Assembly (NCBI RefSeq): GCF_026420865.1
Contig: NZ_JAPCWC010000003.1
Location: 1 to 64,000, forward strand
Direction: 5' to 3'
DNA length: 64,000 bases
Source of the DNA: Novosphingobium clariflavum
GTDB lineage: Bacteria; Pseudomonadota; Alphaproteobacteria; Sphingomonadales; Sphingomonadaceae
Part shown: one piece after another, positions 34,298 through 44,160 of the stretch
How the letters are laid out: every line of letters begins with the position of its first letter
Numbering within the stretch: the first letter of the stretch is position 1
The notes under the pieces: generated by a model
The model's database searches: none
Seen by the model: only the letters and a program-made list of their open reading frames with translations
What the model was told of the DNA's origin: nothing
Position numbers and translations under genes: made by a program

Positions 34298-35887
34298 GTG
34301 AAGGCATTGGGCAGTGACGGCGCGCCGGGCTCGGCCCGGACATTACCTGAACTGGTCCGCTCCGCCGCTGCCGTATATGGCGATGCGCTGGCGATCACGC
34401 TGGAGACGGAAACGGGTAGCGAAAGCGCCACGTTCGCGGAACTGGATCGCTGGTCTGCAGAACTCGCCCGGGGTTTGCTGGCACGAGGCGCGGGGAAGGG
34501 CGCGCGTGTCGGGTTCATCTTCGGCAATGGTCCCGGTTTTGCCGTGGTGATGGCCGCCATCGCTCGCATCGGCGCGGTCGCGGTGCCGATCAGCACGATG
34601 CTGCGTGCCAGCGAGCTGGTGCGCGTACTACGCCAGAGCGATGTGCAGGGACTGATTGTCCAACGTGCTATTCTCGGCAACGATCTCGTGGCGCGGCTTG
34701 TGGATGCGCTGCCGGAACTGGATGGCCAATCTTGGGGCGCATTGCGTGTGCCGCGTGTGCCGTACTTGCGCTGGATCGTCTCTAGCGGCGCAGACTTGCC
34801 CCTTGCCGTGGCGCCGATCGCCTGGCTCACCGAAGTCGATGCGGGCGAGGAAGTCCTGCGCGAGGTCGAGGCCGAGGTGCACCCGACGGACCAGATGATC
34901 GAGATCTACACATCCGGTTCGACGGCATTGCCCAAGGGCGTGCGTCATGTTCACGGTGCGGTGATGGCGCGCAGCCACTGGCTTGCAGGGATGCTTGGCG
35001 TGCAAGCGGGGGAGCAGCGCCCGGCGCCATTGCCGATGTTCTGGGTGGGCGGGTTGATGCTGGCGCTGCTGCCTGGCTGGGTGCGGGGCGCGACCACGGT
35101 TTGCAGCGAGCGGACACTCAGCAACAGCCGCTTCGCGATGGGATCGGTACTGGCGGAGGAAGACCTCGAAAGGATTCGGGGCGCGCAGCCCTGGTGGGGG
35201 CTCGGCATGAGCGAGACCCTGGGGCCTTACGCCTGGGGGGACGTTTTCCGTGCGCCGGGCCGTCCGGTCTGCGCGCCGATGGACCACTTTGCTCCGGGGT
35301 ACGAGATCCGCATCGTGGATGAGCGCGGCCGCCCGGTGGCCAGCGGCGAAGTCGGGGAAATGCAGGTGCGCGGCCCTGCCGTTGCCCCGGCTCTCCACAA
35401 GATCGACCCGGCCGAGCATTTCACGCCGGATGGCTATTTGCGCACCGGCGACCTCTGCCTTGTCGAAGAGTGCGCCAAGGGCGGCGCCGATGGGCGCCGC
35501 ATCCATTTTGTCGGCCGGGGCGGGGACATGATCAAGGTGTCCGGATCGAACGTCTCGCCCGCCGAGGTGGAGATGGAACTGCAGGCGTTGGATGGCGTCC
35601 ATAGCGCCTATGTCGTTGGCCTGCCGGATCGCGAGCGGGGGGCGCTGCTGGTGGCGGCACTTGTTCCGCGCGACGGCGCGATGCTTGACCTGCCTGCCAT
35701 CGAGACGCGGATGAAGGCCAGTCTCTCGGCTTACAAAGTGCCGCGCGCGTGGGTCGAGCTTACCCGCGACGAAGTGCCGCTCCTGCATTCGAACAAGGTC
35801 GCCCGCCGCGAAATCGCGCGGATCGTCGCGGAGCGTCTGGCGGAGGGACAGTCCCTGTCCATCAGCGACACGCACAGCCGAAACTGA
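34298..35887 (+). CDS. AMP-binding acyl-CoA synthetase-like protein
   Basis: This protein of about 529 residues has the adenylate-forming fold: P-loop YTSGSTALPKG, GMSETLG, YLRTGDL, the hinge VGRGGDMIKVSGSNVSP and a C-terminal lysine region HSNKVARRE. About 36 residues separate GATTVCSERT from GMSETLG, where acyl-CoA synthetases usually have roughly 75-85, so part of the acyl-binding subdomain is contracted. It may act on a small or unusual acid. It sits 129 bp after the ScfR gene, which suggests short-chain acid metabolism. The GTG at 34298 has GAGAGG close by; other starts are possible. Confidence 0.78.
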   Translation: MKALGSDGAPGSARTLPELVRSAAAVYGDALAITLETETGSESATFAELDRWSAELARGLLARGAGKGARVGFIFGNGPGFAVVMAAIARIGAVAVPISTMLRASELVRVLRQSDVQGLIVQRAILGNDLVARLVDALPELDGQSWGALRVPRVPYLRWIVSSGADLPLAVAPIAWLTEVDAGEEVLREVEAEVHPTDQMIEIYTSGSTALPKGVRHVHGAVMARSHWLAGMLGVQAGEQRPAPLPMFWVGGLMLALLPGWVRGATTVCSERTLSNSRFAMGSVLAEEDLERIRGAQPWWGLGMSETLGPYAWGDVFRAPGRPVCAPMDHFAPGYEIRIVDERGRPVASGEVGEMQVRGPAVAPALHKIDPAEHFTPDGYLRTGDLCLVEECAKGGADGRRIHFVGRGGDMIKVSGSNVSPAEVEMELQALDGVHSAYVVGLPDRERGALLVAALVPRDGAMLDLPAIETRMKASLSAYKVPRAWVELTRDEVPLLHSNKVARREIARIVAERLAEGQSLSISDTHSRN

Positions 35888-36187
35888 ATTTCGAACACCA
35901 GACTCTGTCATCACCCGCGGTGTCGCCCGCCCGTTGCGGCTTGAGGAAACCCCGGCGCTGCCCGGCAATTTCTTCATCGTGATGGAGTGCAAGACCGGCC
36001 GTGTGCCGGCGACGGCTCCAGCGTGGAGGCCTGGGCGTAACACCGCGAAGACGGCGTCTATGGTTGTTGCTTCCGGGCGATCACTCGCCGTGTCGATCCG
36101 CCGAGCATCGAGGTCTTTCTCGGCCGCGTGAACGTAAAAAGGACCGCCCGCAAGGCGGACGGTCCTTCCTGCGGAACACTGGGCGTA
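35888..36187. other. Gene-free stretch between two convergent genes
   Basis: I see no credible coding sequence here. The only clear element is the minus-strand terminator at 36136-36167 belonging to the TonB-dependent receptor gene. Confidence 0.6.
36136..36167 (-). terminator. Terminator of the TonB-dependent receptor gene
   Basis: On the minus strand AAGGACCG pairs with CGGTCCTT around an inner CCGC-CTT-GCGG hairpin, and five T follow. It begins 20 bp after the receptor stop codon. Confidence 0.9.
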
Positions 36188-38881
36188 TCAGCTTCCGAAG
36201 CGGTACTTCAGGCTGAGCCCATACATGCGCGGCGCGCCTACTGCAGCGGTCTGGAAGCCGGTGCCGGTGGCGAGGCCGGAGATGTACGAATAGTACTTTT
36301 CCTTGGTCACGTTGGTGGCAAAGAACGCGGCGTCGATGGGCAATCCGGCGATATTCTCCCAACTGACGTTGAGATTCAGCAGGTCCGTCGGCTGCAGGTA
36401 GGAAAGGCTCCGGATATAGGCCGCCGTGTCAGGATCGGTGATCGCTCCAGCCCGGCAACTGGGCAGGTTGGCTCCTGCCGTACCGTTGCAGCCGTAGTAA
36501 AAACGGTTGCCGGTGTTCGCGAGCATCCTGTCGGTATGCGTGAACGTGGCCCCGAAGGTGATCTTACCGATACTGTCGGAGAGCGGCAGCGTATAGTTGC
36601 CCGAGACCGTCACCTTGTTCTTCGGCGTTAGCGCCAGTGGATCGCCGACCAGGTAGGTGCCTGAAAGCACGTAGGGCGAGCCGGGTTCGAGTGCGAAAGT
36701 CTTCACCGAAGTCAGCCTGGTGTTGAGGTAGGTGTAGCCCACTTGGAGCATCAGTCCCTCGAACGGGCTGATCGAGCCTTCCACCTCGATGCCCCAGATC
36801 CGCGACTTGCCGGCGTTGACCGGGGCTGCCGTGGGCGAGACCGTCGCGGCGACGCAGTTGCCGTCGCCATCGGTGGACTGGCAAGGGTTGGCGTTGAAGC
36901 CCAGTTGCAACTGCTGGTTGCTGAACTTGTTGTAGAAGCTGGCAATGTTGAAGTTGCCCGGCATCGATCCGTGCCAGCTTGTCTTGGCGCCGAGTTCGAA
37001 GGCATCGACCTTTTCCGGATCGAAGATCGCGAAAGCCGAAGTCACGTTCGGGGCGATGCCGCCGGCACGGTAGCCACGCGCGTATTTGGCGTAGACGAGG
37101 ATATCGTCCGTCGGCGTATAATCGAAATCGATCAGCCAGGTGGGGGCGGAGGACTTCTGCTTCAGGTCGCGGCGGCAGCCGTTGACGGCGTTTGGGTTCT
37201 GCACGGCAGCGTCGGGATAAGTGCAGAACGTGAAGAGCGGGCCGGCCGGGATCGGCTGGAAGGTCGGATAGCTTAGCGGATAGCCGGTGATCGTGGTCGT
37301 CTGGACGCTGGTGTTGTTCTCGCGGTCCCAGGTGTAGCGGAAGCCTCCCGTGACCTTGAACTGGTCGGATATCTTGTAGGTCGCCTGCGCATAGAGGCCG
37401 ACGTCATGGAACGAGGTGCGCCCTGCTGTGGTGTTGATGGCACCGGCATGTTCGGTCGGGTCAAAGGCGCCGCCGAAGAAGACCGGCGTGACCGCCGCCA
37501 GATAGCCCAGGATGTCGTAGCACTGGCTGGCCGCCACCGCTTCGGGGCCGGCGCAGGACAGGATCACCGGCGATTTCGATCCGACCACGTCGAGCGGGCG
37601 GACCGATTCCAGATAGCCGCCGATCTGCCAGTTCAGCGTGTCGTCGCTGGTACGGCCCTGCACCTGGAATTCCTCGGTGAAAGTGGATTCGTCAGCCGTG
37701 CGGTGGCCGGGCAGCGACTGGCTGCTGGCGAAGCCGAAGCGGTAGCTGGGCAGGCCGATCGCGGCGATGGCCGGGCTCATGAAGGCGGTGCCGAAGATCG
37801 GGTTGTTGAAGGTGTTCTTCAGCTCGCCGTAGCTGACGATATTCTTGAACGTCAGCGTATCGCTGGCGCGCCAGGTCGTGGTGTTGATTATCTGCCAGAC
37901 ATTGAGCAGCGAGCGCGCATTGGGCAAGTCCTGCGCGAAGTCGTAGAAGCCCGATCCCTGGTAATTGGCACTGTCAGGATCGAGTTGTTCAGCGGCGAAA
38001 CGGCCGAGGCTGTAGACCGGATCGGCGGCGATCATCTTCTGGGCATCGCCGTGCGTGTCCGAGCGCGAGTACGTGGCGATCGTGTAGTTCTCAAGATCGG
38101 GCGTCAGTTCGGCAACCACGCTCAGGCGGGCCGAGAGATAGTCGACGTCGTTGAAGTCCTTGGGACCGACGCCGCTGGTGTTGTGGAGGTAGCCGTCGCG
38201 CTTCATGCGATCGACGCCGAGGCGGACCTTGAAGGTATCGGCCAGCGGTACGTTGAGCACGGCCTGCACGCGGCGCATGTCGTAGTTGCCGATCGATCCC
38301 TGCACATAACCCTCGAACAGGTCGGTGGGCTTCTGCGGCACCAGCAGCACGGCGCCGCCGGTGGTGTTGCGGCCGAACAGCGTGCCTTGCGGGCCTTTCA
38401 GCACCTGCACGTTCTGAAGGTCGAAATAGGCGCCGGGGCCTGCGCCGTCACCCGAAGGCAGGCCGTTGGAGGCGCCGCGCGGGGCCACCACATCGGCGAA
38501 GTAGACGCCGACCGAAGGCGCCGTTCCCAGATCCTGCACGAAACCGCGGATCGCGAAGGACGAGTTCTGCGAGCCGAAATTGGTATTGGCCGAAAGCGAG
38601 GGCGTGCTGGTGGCAAGATCCGCCGCGCTCACCACGTTGCGGTTGGTCAGCTGTTCCTGATTGAACACGGTGATGGAGATCGGCACGTCCTGAAGGCGTT
38701 CCTCGGTGCGCCGGGCGGTGACGATGATGTCGCCGGGATTGACCACCGGGCTTTCGCGCCTGCCGTTCTGCGGCTTTTCCGGGGCCAGCGGGGTGGCATC
38801 CTGGGCCATTGCGGGCGCCGCGTAAACGGCTGCGCACCCGACGCCGAGCATGAGCGAAGTCTTTAAAATCCTTGTAAACAT
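36188..38881 (-). CDS. TonB-dependent outer-membrane receptor
   Basis: This 897-residue protein has a signal peptide (MFTRILKTSLMLGVGCAAV, then cleavage after AMAQ), a TonB-box region GDIIVTARR, a plug domain (ISITVFNQEQL, IRGFVQDLG, VLKGPQGTLFGRNTTGGAV) and a 22-strand barrel ending in LSLKYRFGS with the terminal aromatic region typical of porin-like barrels. It would import a scarce nutrient powered by TonB; the ligand is unknown, but such receptors in sphingomonads often serve aromatic compounds or sugars. The start at 38881 has GGAGGAGAGG upstream; a longer in-frame start lacks a signal peptide context. Confidence 0.93.
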   Translation of the reverse strand: MFTRILKTSLMLGVGCAAVYAAPAMAQDATPLAPEKPQNGRRESPVVNPGDIIVTARRTEERLQDVPISITVFNQEQLTNRNVVSAADLATSTPSLSANTNFGSQNSSFAIRGFVQDLGTAPSVGVYFADVVAPRGASNGLPSGDGAGPGAYFDLQNVQVLKGPQGTLFGRNTTGGAVLLVPQKPTDLFEGYVQGSIGNYDMRRVQAVLNVPLADTFKVRLGVDRMKRDGYLHNTSGVGPKDFNDVDYLSARLSVVAELTPDLENYTIATYSRSDTHGDAQKMIAADPVYSLGRFAAEQLDPDSANYQGSGFYDFAQDLPNARSLLNVWQIINTTTWRASDTLTFKNIVSYGELKNTFNNPIFGTAFMSPAIAAIGLPSYRFGFASSQSLPGHRTADESTFTEEFQVQGRTSDDTLNWQIGGYLESVRPLDVVGSKSPVILSCAGPEAVAASQCYDILGYLAAVTPVFFGGAFDPTEHAGAINTTAGRTSFHDVGLYAQATYKISDQFKVTGGFRYTWDRENNTSVQTTTITGYPLSYPTFQPIPAGPLFTFCTYPDAAVQNPNAVNGCRRDLKQKSSAPTWLIDFDYTPTDDILVYAKYARGYRAGGIAPNVTSAFAIFDPEKVDAFELGAKTSWHGSMPGNFNIASFYNKFSNQQLQLGFNANPCQSTDGDGNCVAATVSPTAAPVNAGKSRIWGIEVEGSISPFEGLMLQVGYTYLNTRLTSVKTFALEPGSPYVLSGTYLVGDPLALTPKNKVTVSGNYTLPLSDSIGKITFGATFTHTDRMLANTGNRFYYGCNGTAGANLPSCRAGAITDPDTAAYIRSLSYLQPTDLLNLNVSWENIAGLPIDAAFFATNVTKEKYYSYISGLATGTGFQTAAVGAPRMYGLSLKYRFGS

Positions 38882-39541
38882 GTCTGTCCTCTCCTCCGGA
38901 AACATTGTTCTCACGTCGGATCCGAGAAGGTGCGCGGGCCGGTTCATGCCGGGATCGCGGGCAAGGACGGTCCGACTGTCGACAAATTCCAGGAACGGTG
39001 GCCGCATGGTGCCCGTTTACCGGGCCGGGCTGCGGTTCATGCGCTCCCCTGTTACCGATCTCCCAAATAGAGCCGCGTGCCGATGACCGGCATCTTCTGG
39101 CTCACTCCCTTATCCGCGCAATCTTGCGTCTCTTTCTGTGATGCTTGTTGTGTTTTATGATTCTTGCGCGTGGCTTGCAGGATATATCCGGCCTCGATGC
39201 GGCGCAATTATGCGAAGTAAAGCCCTTGATCTTCTTTTTGGTGACTGTGGCGGCAGGGGCGCATGTCCGGCGGTGTCACTTGCCGATTGTCTGTTCGACT
39301 GGGATCATTGTTCCTTTCCAGACAATACGATGTGCCGTGCGGTCATAGGCAATTCCCGGGGGGGTGCCTGGGTGGTCGGGTCGGCCTCATCGAGTTCGCG
39401 GCGCAGCGCTTTGCCATGTCGCGCCGGAACATCAGCCCGGCAGGCAAAGAGCAGGTTGCCGGTTCTGACCGATGCACTTGTCAGTGTCGCACCGATCATG
39501 GCATCGGGAACGAATGGTACAGGTAACGGATTGACCAGGGC
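38882..39541. other. 660-bp gene-free stretch between receptor and tonB genes
   Basis: This stretch holds the divergent promoter regions of the TonB-dependent receptor and the tonB-like gene. Several open frames of 60-90 codons are present, but none has family features or a good ribosome-binding site. A minus-strand frame near 39400 contains VPARHGKALRREL, which looks like the end motif of an acyl-CoA ligase, but nothing else of such a gene remains. Confidence 0.55.
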
Positions 39542-40306
39542 ATGGTGGTCGGAAGAGCTGAACCTGGCCTTCCTCGCCGGTCCAGGTGGGGTGTCGTCGC
39601 GCTGGTCGCCGTGCTGCATCTCTTGGCGATCGCGGCGCTGGTGCGGGCTTTCACGCCGCAGATCGCCGCGACCATCGTCGGTTCGATCACGACTGCCTTC
39701 GACGTTCCGCTCGATCCGCCGAAGCCAGTCCCGCCCAAGCCTGAAGCGCCCAAACCTGAACTGCGGCGCAAGCCTGCCATGAAGCGCGAGGAAGGCGCCG
39801 CCGGTGCGCAGGGGAGCAAGGCTGCCCCGCGCGACGTCGCCGTGCCCAAGGCGCCGTTCGCGGTGAAACCCACCGAGGCACCGCCGGTCGCCGGCACCGG
39901 ATTGGAAAATGCCGCCGGAGCGGCCGACAAGGGCATGGGCACTGGAGCGTCCGGCCAAGGCATGGGGCTGGGGGCAGGAGCGAGCGGAGCGGGAACCGGT
40001 GGAGGCGGCGGTGCGAGCAAGCCGGTCAAGATTGCCGGGGACATCAATTCCGCCCGCGATTATCCGCGCGCCAGCCGTGACGTGCGGCTCGGGCACGAGG
40101 TGATTGTTATCGTCCGGGTCGGCATCGATGGCAGGGTGAAGTCCTGCCGGGTTGCGAAGTCGAGCCCCGATGCGGAGGCGGATCGCATCACGTGCCGTCT
40201 CGCGGGCGAACGGTTCCGTTTCCGCCCGGCGCGGGATGGGGCGGGCAACCCCGTCGAGGGCGACTATGGCTGGCGTCAGCGATGGTTCCTCACAGGACAG
40301 GAATGA
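39542..40306 (+). CDS. TonB-family energy transducer
   Basis: This 254-residue protein has one N-terminal membrane helix (about 16-36: GVVALVAVLHLLAIAALVRAF), a proline/lysine-rich periplasmic spacer (PPKPVPPKPEAPKPE), a glycine-rich linker with repeated GMG/GAS and a C-terminal TonB domain (YPRASRDVRLGHEVIVIVRVGIDGRVKSCRV). It would couple the inner-membrane proton gradient to outer-membrane receptors. No exbB or exbD lies nearby. It is divergent from a TonB-dependent receptor gene, its plausible partner. Confidence 0.88.
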   Translation: MVVGRAEPGLPRRSRWGVVALVAVLHLLAIAALVRAFTPQIAATIVGSITTAFDVPLDPPKPVPPKPEAPKPELRRKPAMKREEGAAGAQGSKAAPRDVAVPKAPFAVKPTEAPPVAGTGLENAAGAADKGMGTGASGQGMGLGAGASGAGTGGGGGASKPVKIAGDINSARDYPRASRDVRLGHEVIVIVRVGIDGRVKSCRVAKSSPDAEADRITCRLAGERFRFRPARDGAGNPVEGDYGWRQRWFLTGQE

Positions 40307-40382
40307 CCTCGCCGTTGCATTGCCTTGAAGGGCGGTTATGGCGTTTCGCATGCAATCCCATTCCAGCGATCGTTCGCCTTCC

Positions 40383-41429
40383 ATGCTTCAGATAGTCCCG
40401 GTCATTCTCTGCGGCGGCAGTGGCACGCGGCTCTGGCCGCGCAGCCGTGCGGCCATGCCCAAGCCGTTCCTGCCGCTGGTTGGCGACACCACGCTGTTCG
40501 AGGCAAGCCTTGCGCGATGCCCCGCCGAACTCGGATTCGTCGCGCCGGTCGTGGTTACGGGCGCGAAGCATCTCGAACATGTGGAAGCGCAGCTTTCCGG
40601 CGCCCCCGGCGCCACGGTGATCGTCGAGCCGGCCGCGCGCAACACGGCGGCCGCCATTGCGCTGGCGGCCTGCCGCCTGCCCGAAGACGCCGTGATGCTA
40701 GTCTGCCCGAGCGACCACCACATCGGCCGCCCCGACGTCTTTGCCCAGGCGGCCGCTGCTGCTGCCGCCCTGGCGTCCGAGGGCTGGCTGGTTTCCTTCG
40801 GGATCGAGGCGACCGCGCCCGAAACCGGCTTCGGCTATCTCAAGCGGGGAGAGGCGATCGAAGGCACGACCGGATTCCGCACCGCGCAGTTCGTCGAGAA
40901 GCCGGACCTTGAACGGGCAAAGAGCTTCCTCGCGGACGGCGGCTATGCGTGGAATGGTGGCATCTTTGCCTTCCGGGTTGGCGATTTCATGGCCGAACTG
41001 GCTGCTCACCGTCCGCAGATCGCCGCTAAGGTGCGCGAGGCCGTGGAAAAGGGGGTAGAGGACGGGCACCGCTTCCACCCCGATGCGGCGACCTTTGCCG
41101 AAGTGCCGAGCGATTCGGTGGACTATGCGGTGATGGAAAACACCAGCCGTGCGGCGATGGTCCCGGCCGACATGGACTGGTCCGACATCGGCAACTGGCA
41201 GGCGCTGCACGATGCGCTCGAACGCGACGAGAGCGGCAATTCGGTGCGCGGCAGCGGCGAGGCGGAACTGGTCGATTGCCGCAATGTGCTGGTCGACAGC
41301 GACGGGCCGCGCGTCTCGGTGATCGGGCTCGACAACGTCATTGTCGTGGTGGACGGCAACGAGGTGCTGGTCACCACGGCCGAAGGCGTGCAGAAGGTCG
41401 GAAAGCTGAACGGGGCCCTTAACCAATAA
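40383..41429 (+). CDS. manC: Mannose-1-phosphate guanylyltransferase
   Basis: This 348-residue nucleotidyltransferase has the GTP/metal signature VILCGGSGTRLWPRSR followed by MPKPFLPL near residue 20, PSDHHI, GFGYLKRGE, VEKPD and NGGIFAF. It makes GDP-mannose from mannose 1-phosphate and GTP. Bifunctional members carry a C-terminal phosphomannose isomerase domain; here that activity is a separate gene 23 bp downstream. The start at 40383 was chosen because it directly precedes the first strand. Confidence 0.93.
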   Translation: MLQIVPVILCGGSGTRLWPRSRAAMPKPFLPLVGDTTLFEASLARCPAELGFVAPVVVTGAKHLEHVEAQLSGAPGATVIVEPAARNTAAAIALAACRLPEDAVMLVCPSDHHIGRPDVFAQAAAAAAALASEGWLVSFGIEATAPETGFGYLKRGEAIEGTTGFRTAQFVEKPDLERAKSFLADGGYAWNGGIFAFRVGDFMAELAAHRPQIAAKVREAVEKGVEDGHRFHPDAATFAEVPSDSVDYAVMENTSRAAMVPADMDWSDIGNWQALHDALERDESGNSVRGSGEAELVDCRNVLVDSDGPRVSVIGLDNVIVVVDGNEVLVTTAEGVQKVGKLNGALNQ

Positions 41430-41452
41430 GGGCATCAATAGAGGATCTTGCA

Positions 41453-42268
41453 ATGACTGCCGCACTCGCGATCCGCGAAGTCGAGAAGCCCTGGGGCAAG
41501 GATGTCCTGCCCGCGCCTTTCGTCGCTCCGGAAGGTGAGCGCATCGGCGAGGTGTGGTTCGAGCCGCCTGCCGCGCTGCCCGACCTGCTGGTGAAGTACA
41601 TTTTTACCAGCGAGAAGCTGTCCGTGCAGGTCCACCCCAGCGATGCGCAGACGCTGGCCAAGGGCATCGGCAAGCAGGGCAAGGAAGAGTGCTGGCTGAT
41701 CGTCGCTGCCGAGCCGGGTGCCACGCTCGGCATCGGTTTCGATGCGCCGATCGCGCAGGAGGCCATGCGCGCCGCCTCGCTGGATGGCAGCATCGAAGGG
41801 CTGATGACCTGGCACGAAGTGCAGCCGGGCGACTTCTTCTACATCCCGGCCAACACCGTCCATGCCATCGGCGCGGGCGTGAGCCTGATCGAAGTGCAGC
41901 AGAACAGCGACATCACCTATCGTCTCTATGACTATGGCCGCCCGCGCGAGCTGCATCTGGACGAGGGCATGGCGGTCTCGAAGGGCGAGGTCTACGATCT
42001 GGCGCGCTGGCACAAGCGGATCGCCTCGAACGAGACGCAGGTGCTGGTCGATGGCCCGCTGTTCCTGCTCGATCAGGTGGCGGGTGCGCCCACGGCGGAA
42101 ATCGCCGCGCGCTATCCCGGCGCGCTGCTGGTGATCCCGCGCGAGGAAGCGGTGAAGGTCGGCGAGGATTTGATCGCGCCGGGTGGCTGCGCCCTTGCCC
42201 CATCGCTGGCCGAGGTCACTTTCGCCGAAAACGGTGTCTGCCTGCTGGCACGGGCCTGCGAAGGCTGA
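41453..42268 (+). CDS. manA: Mannose-6-phosphate isomerase, class I
   Basis: This 271-residue cupin-fold enzyme has metal-binding residues seen in SVQVHPSD, KEECW and IPANTVHAIG, plus VEVQQNSDITYRLYDYGR-like sequence near residue 150. It interconverts fructose 6-phosphate and mannose 6-phosphate, feeding manC upstream. Together they supply GDP-mannose for surface polysaccharide, although phosphomannomutase is not in the window. Confidence 0.93.
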   Translation: MTAALAIREVEKPWGKDVLPAPFVAPEGERIGEVWFEPPAALPDLLVKYIFTSEKLSVQVHPSDAQTLAKGIGKQGKEECWLIVAAEPGATLGIGFDAPIAQEAMRAASLDGSIEGLMTWHEVQPGDFFYIPANTVHAIGAGVSLIEVQQNSDITYRLYDYGRPRELHLDEGMAVSKGEVYDLARWHKRIASNETQVLVDGPLFLLDQVAGAPTAEIAARYPGALLVIPREEAVKVGEDLIAPGGCALAPSLAEVTFAENGVCLLARACEG

Positions 42269-42271
42269 TCC

Positions 42272-42733
42272 GTGTTCACCATCAGCGATTCGACGATCGT
42301 CCAGACCATCCAATTGGCCTTGACGCCGGTCTTCGTACTGGTCGCCATCGGCAATATCCTGAACATTCTCTCGACCCGTCTGGGCCGCGTGGTGGACCGC
42401 GCGCGCACGCTCCAGGAGCGTCATAACGAGACGGAAGGCCCAGCCCACGATATAGTGGTCCTGGAAATCCGGCTGGTCGACAAGCGCATCCAGATCATCA
42501 CCAACGCCATCCGCCTCATGGTGCTTTCGGCGCTGTGCATCGGTACGACGGTGGCGGTGCTGTTCCTGCAGGGGCTGGCCGGGTTCGACATGCACGGCAT
42601 CGCCGCGCTGATCTTCCTGGCCTCGATCGTGTTGCTGCTGGCGGCGCTGGTGCTGTTCCTGCGTGAGACGCAAGTGGCCAAGCAGGCCCTCAGCATACCG
42701 CGCGATTATCTGGAACTGCACCGGACCATCTGA
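42272..42733 (+). CDS. DUF2721 membrane protein
   Basis: This 153-residue protein starts with GTG, 3 bp after manA. It has three transmembrane segments (TPVFVLVAIGNILNIL; AIRLMVLSALCIGTTVAVLFLQ; IAALIFLASIVLLLAALVLFL) separated by the charged R-L-x-R-V-V-D-R-A-R region characteristic of DUF2721. The function of the family is unknown. Tight spacing suggests cotranscription with manC-manA. Confidence 0.85.
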   Translation: MFTISDSTIVQTIQLALTPVFVLVAIGNILNILSTRLGRVVDRARTLQERHNETEGPAHDIVVLEIRLVDKRIQIITNAIRLMVLSALCIGTTVAVLFLQGLAGFDMHGIAALIFLASIVLLLAALVLFLRETQVAKQALSIPRDYLELHRTI

Positions 42734-42805
42734 TCCAGCGGGTATCGCCGGGGCGTTTGGCGATCTGGCCGCATGCCCTAGGCTCTCTCCCAAGGGAGAG
42801 AACAG

Positions 42806-44101
42806 ATGCATGCACCTGGTAGAGCGCTGCCGGATCGTACCGGTCAGCGGGCGGAGTGGCGGCGGGGCTGGAAGCTTGTGCTGGCCTCGGCAGTCGGCTT
42901 CTCGTTCTTCTCGGTCTTGCTGGCGGGCACCGGACTGTTCTTCGGGCCACTGGGCAAGGAATTTGGCTGGAGCCGCTCGCTGCTTTCCGCGGGGCCGGGT
43001 ATCGCGACGCTCGTCACTGCGCTGCTTTCGCCGTTCTACGGCGCCTTGATCGACCGTATGGGATCGCGCCGCCTGGCGCTGCCGGGGATCGTATTGGTTA
43101 TGGGCGCGATGAGTTCATTCGCCTTGGCGAATGGTTCGCCGCTGCAGTGGATCGCGCTCTGGGTGATCTTTGGAGTGTTGCTCACCACGATCAAGTCCAC
43201 CGTCTGGACTACCGCCGTCGCCGGGATGTTTGACGAAGGCAGGGGGCTTGCTCTTGGTGTGACCGTGGCCGGAACGGCGGCGGCGCAGGCCATTGTGCCG
43301 CCGCTCGGCAACTTCCTGATCGAGCATGCGGGATGGCGGGGTGCTTTTGTCTGGTTCGGCCTGGGCTGGGGCGGACTGACGCTGCTGCTCTGCGCATTGT
43401 TCTTTTATGACGTTCGCGACCGGGCCCGCAGCGCGGCGCAAGCGGCTGGTGAAGCGGCGCCCGCGCAAGGTGCTTTGCACCTTCCAGGTCTGACCCCGCG
43501 CGCGGCGCTGCGCAGCCGGGCGATCTGGCAACTGGCGGCGTCGACGTTCCTCGTCATGGCGCTGACCGTCGGCCTTGGCATCCACCTCTTCCCGATCCTC
43601 ACCGAAGCGGGCGTCACCCGCGCCAACGCGGCATGGCTGACAGCCTTGACCGGCGTTGCGGGCATCGTCGGCAAGCTGGTCACCGGCGCTTTGATGGATC
43701 GCTACAAGCCGAACTGGATTGGCGGCGTGACTGTGGGCGTTACGGCGGTGACGTTCATCGTGCTGATCTGGTGGATCGATTCTACGGCGGCGGTGATCTT
43801 CGGCCTGCTGGTGAACGGCTATGCGGCCGGAACCAAGATGCAGATCTGCGCCTTCCTCACGGCCGGTTACGCCGGAATGCGGCATTTCGGCGCCATCTAT
43901 GGGGTGATGGCGGCGATAGTTGCCTTCGCCTCGGGGTTGGGGCCGTGGCTGGCCGGCGTGGTCTACGACAAGTTCGGCGGATATGGGCCGTTCCTGTGGG
44001 CGGGGGTTGCCGGTTGTATCGTCAGCGGAGTGTTGCTGGTGAGGCTGCCTGCCTATCCGAAATGGGCGGAAAGCGGAGGGGCGTCGCTCTACCCCGCATA
44101 A
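42806..44101 (+). CDS. MFS transporter, monocarboxylate/OFA-like
   Basis: This 431-residue protein has 12 predicted helices. FFGPLGKEFGWSRSLLSAG and PFYGALIDRMGSRRLALPG are typical of monocarboxylate/oxalate-formate-type major facilitator proteins. It probably carries an organic anion with protons; the substrate is unknown. GGGAGAG precedes the ATG. It is convergent with the fatty acyl-AMP ligase gene, with a strong hairpin between. Confidence 0.88.
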   Translation: MHAPGRALPDRTGQRAEWRRGWKLVLASAVGFSFFSVLLAGTGLFFGPLGKEFGWSRSLLSAGPGIATLVTALLSPFYGALIDRMGSRRLALPGIVLVMGAMSSFALANGSPLQWIALWVIFGVLLTTIKSTVWTTAVAGMFDEGRGLALGVTVAGTAAAQAIVPPLGNFLIEHAGWRGAFVWFGLGWGGLTLLLCALFFYDVRDRARSAAQAAGEAAPAQGALHLPGLTPRAALRSRAIWQLAASTFLVMALTVGLGIHLFPILTEAGVTRANAAWLTALTGVAGIVGKLVTGALMDRYKPNWIGGVTVGVTAVTFIVLIWWIDSTAAVIFGLLVNGYAAGTKMQICAFLTAGYAGMRHFGAIYGVMAAIVAFASGLGPWLAGVVYDKFGGYGPFLWAGVAGCIVSGVLLVRLPAYPKWAESGGASLYPA

Positions 44102-44160
44102 GTGCGTCCTCCCGCTCCAATGTGTGGGGCTCCTCTGCCTGTATTTTGTTCGCCAAACGA

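Noticed and set aside
35934..36131. 65-codon plus-strand frame after the acyl-CoA synthetase-like gene
   Set aside because: Arginine- and serine-rich random-like composition with no ribosome-binding site.
39305..39470. Minus-strand stretch encoding VPARHGKALRREL, like the end of an acyl-CoA ligase
   Set aside because: Only a dozen residues match. No upstream ligase motifs were found in any frame, so a pseudogene cannot be supported.
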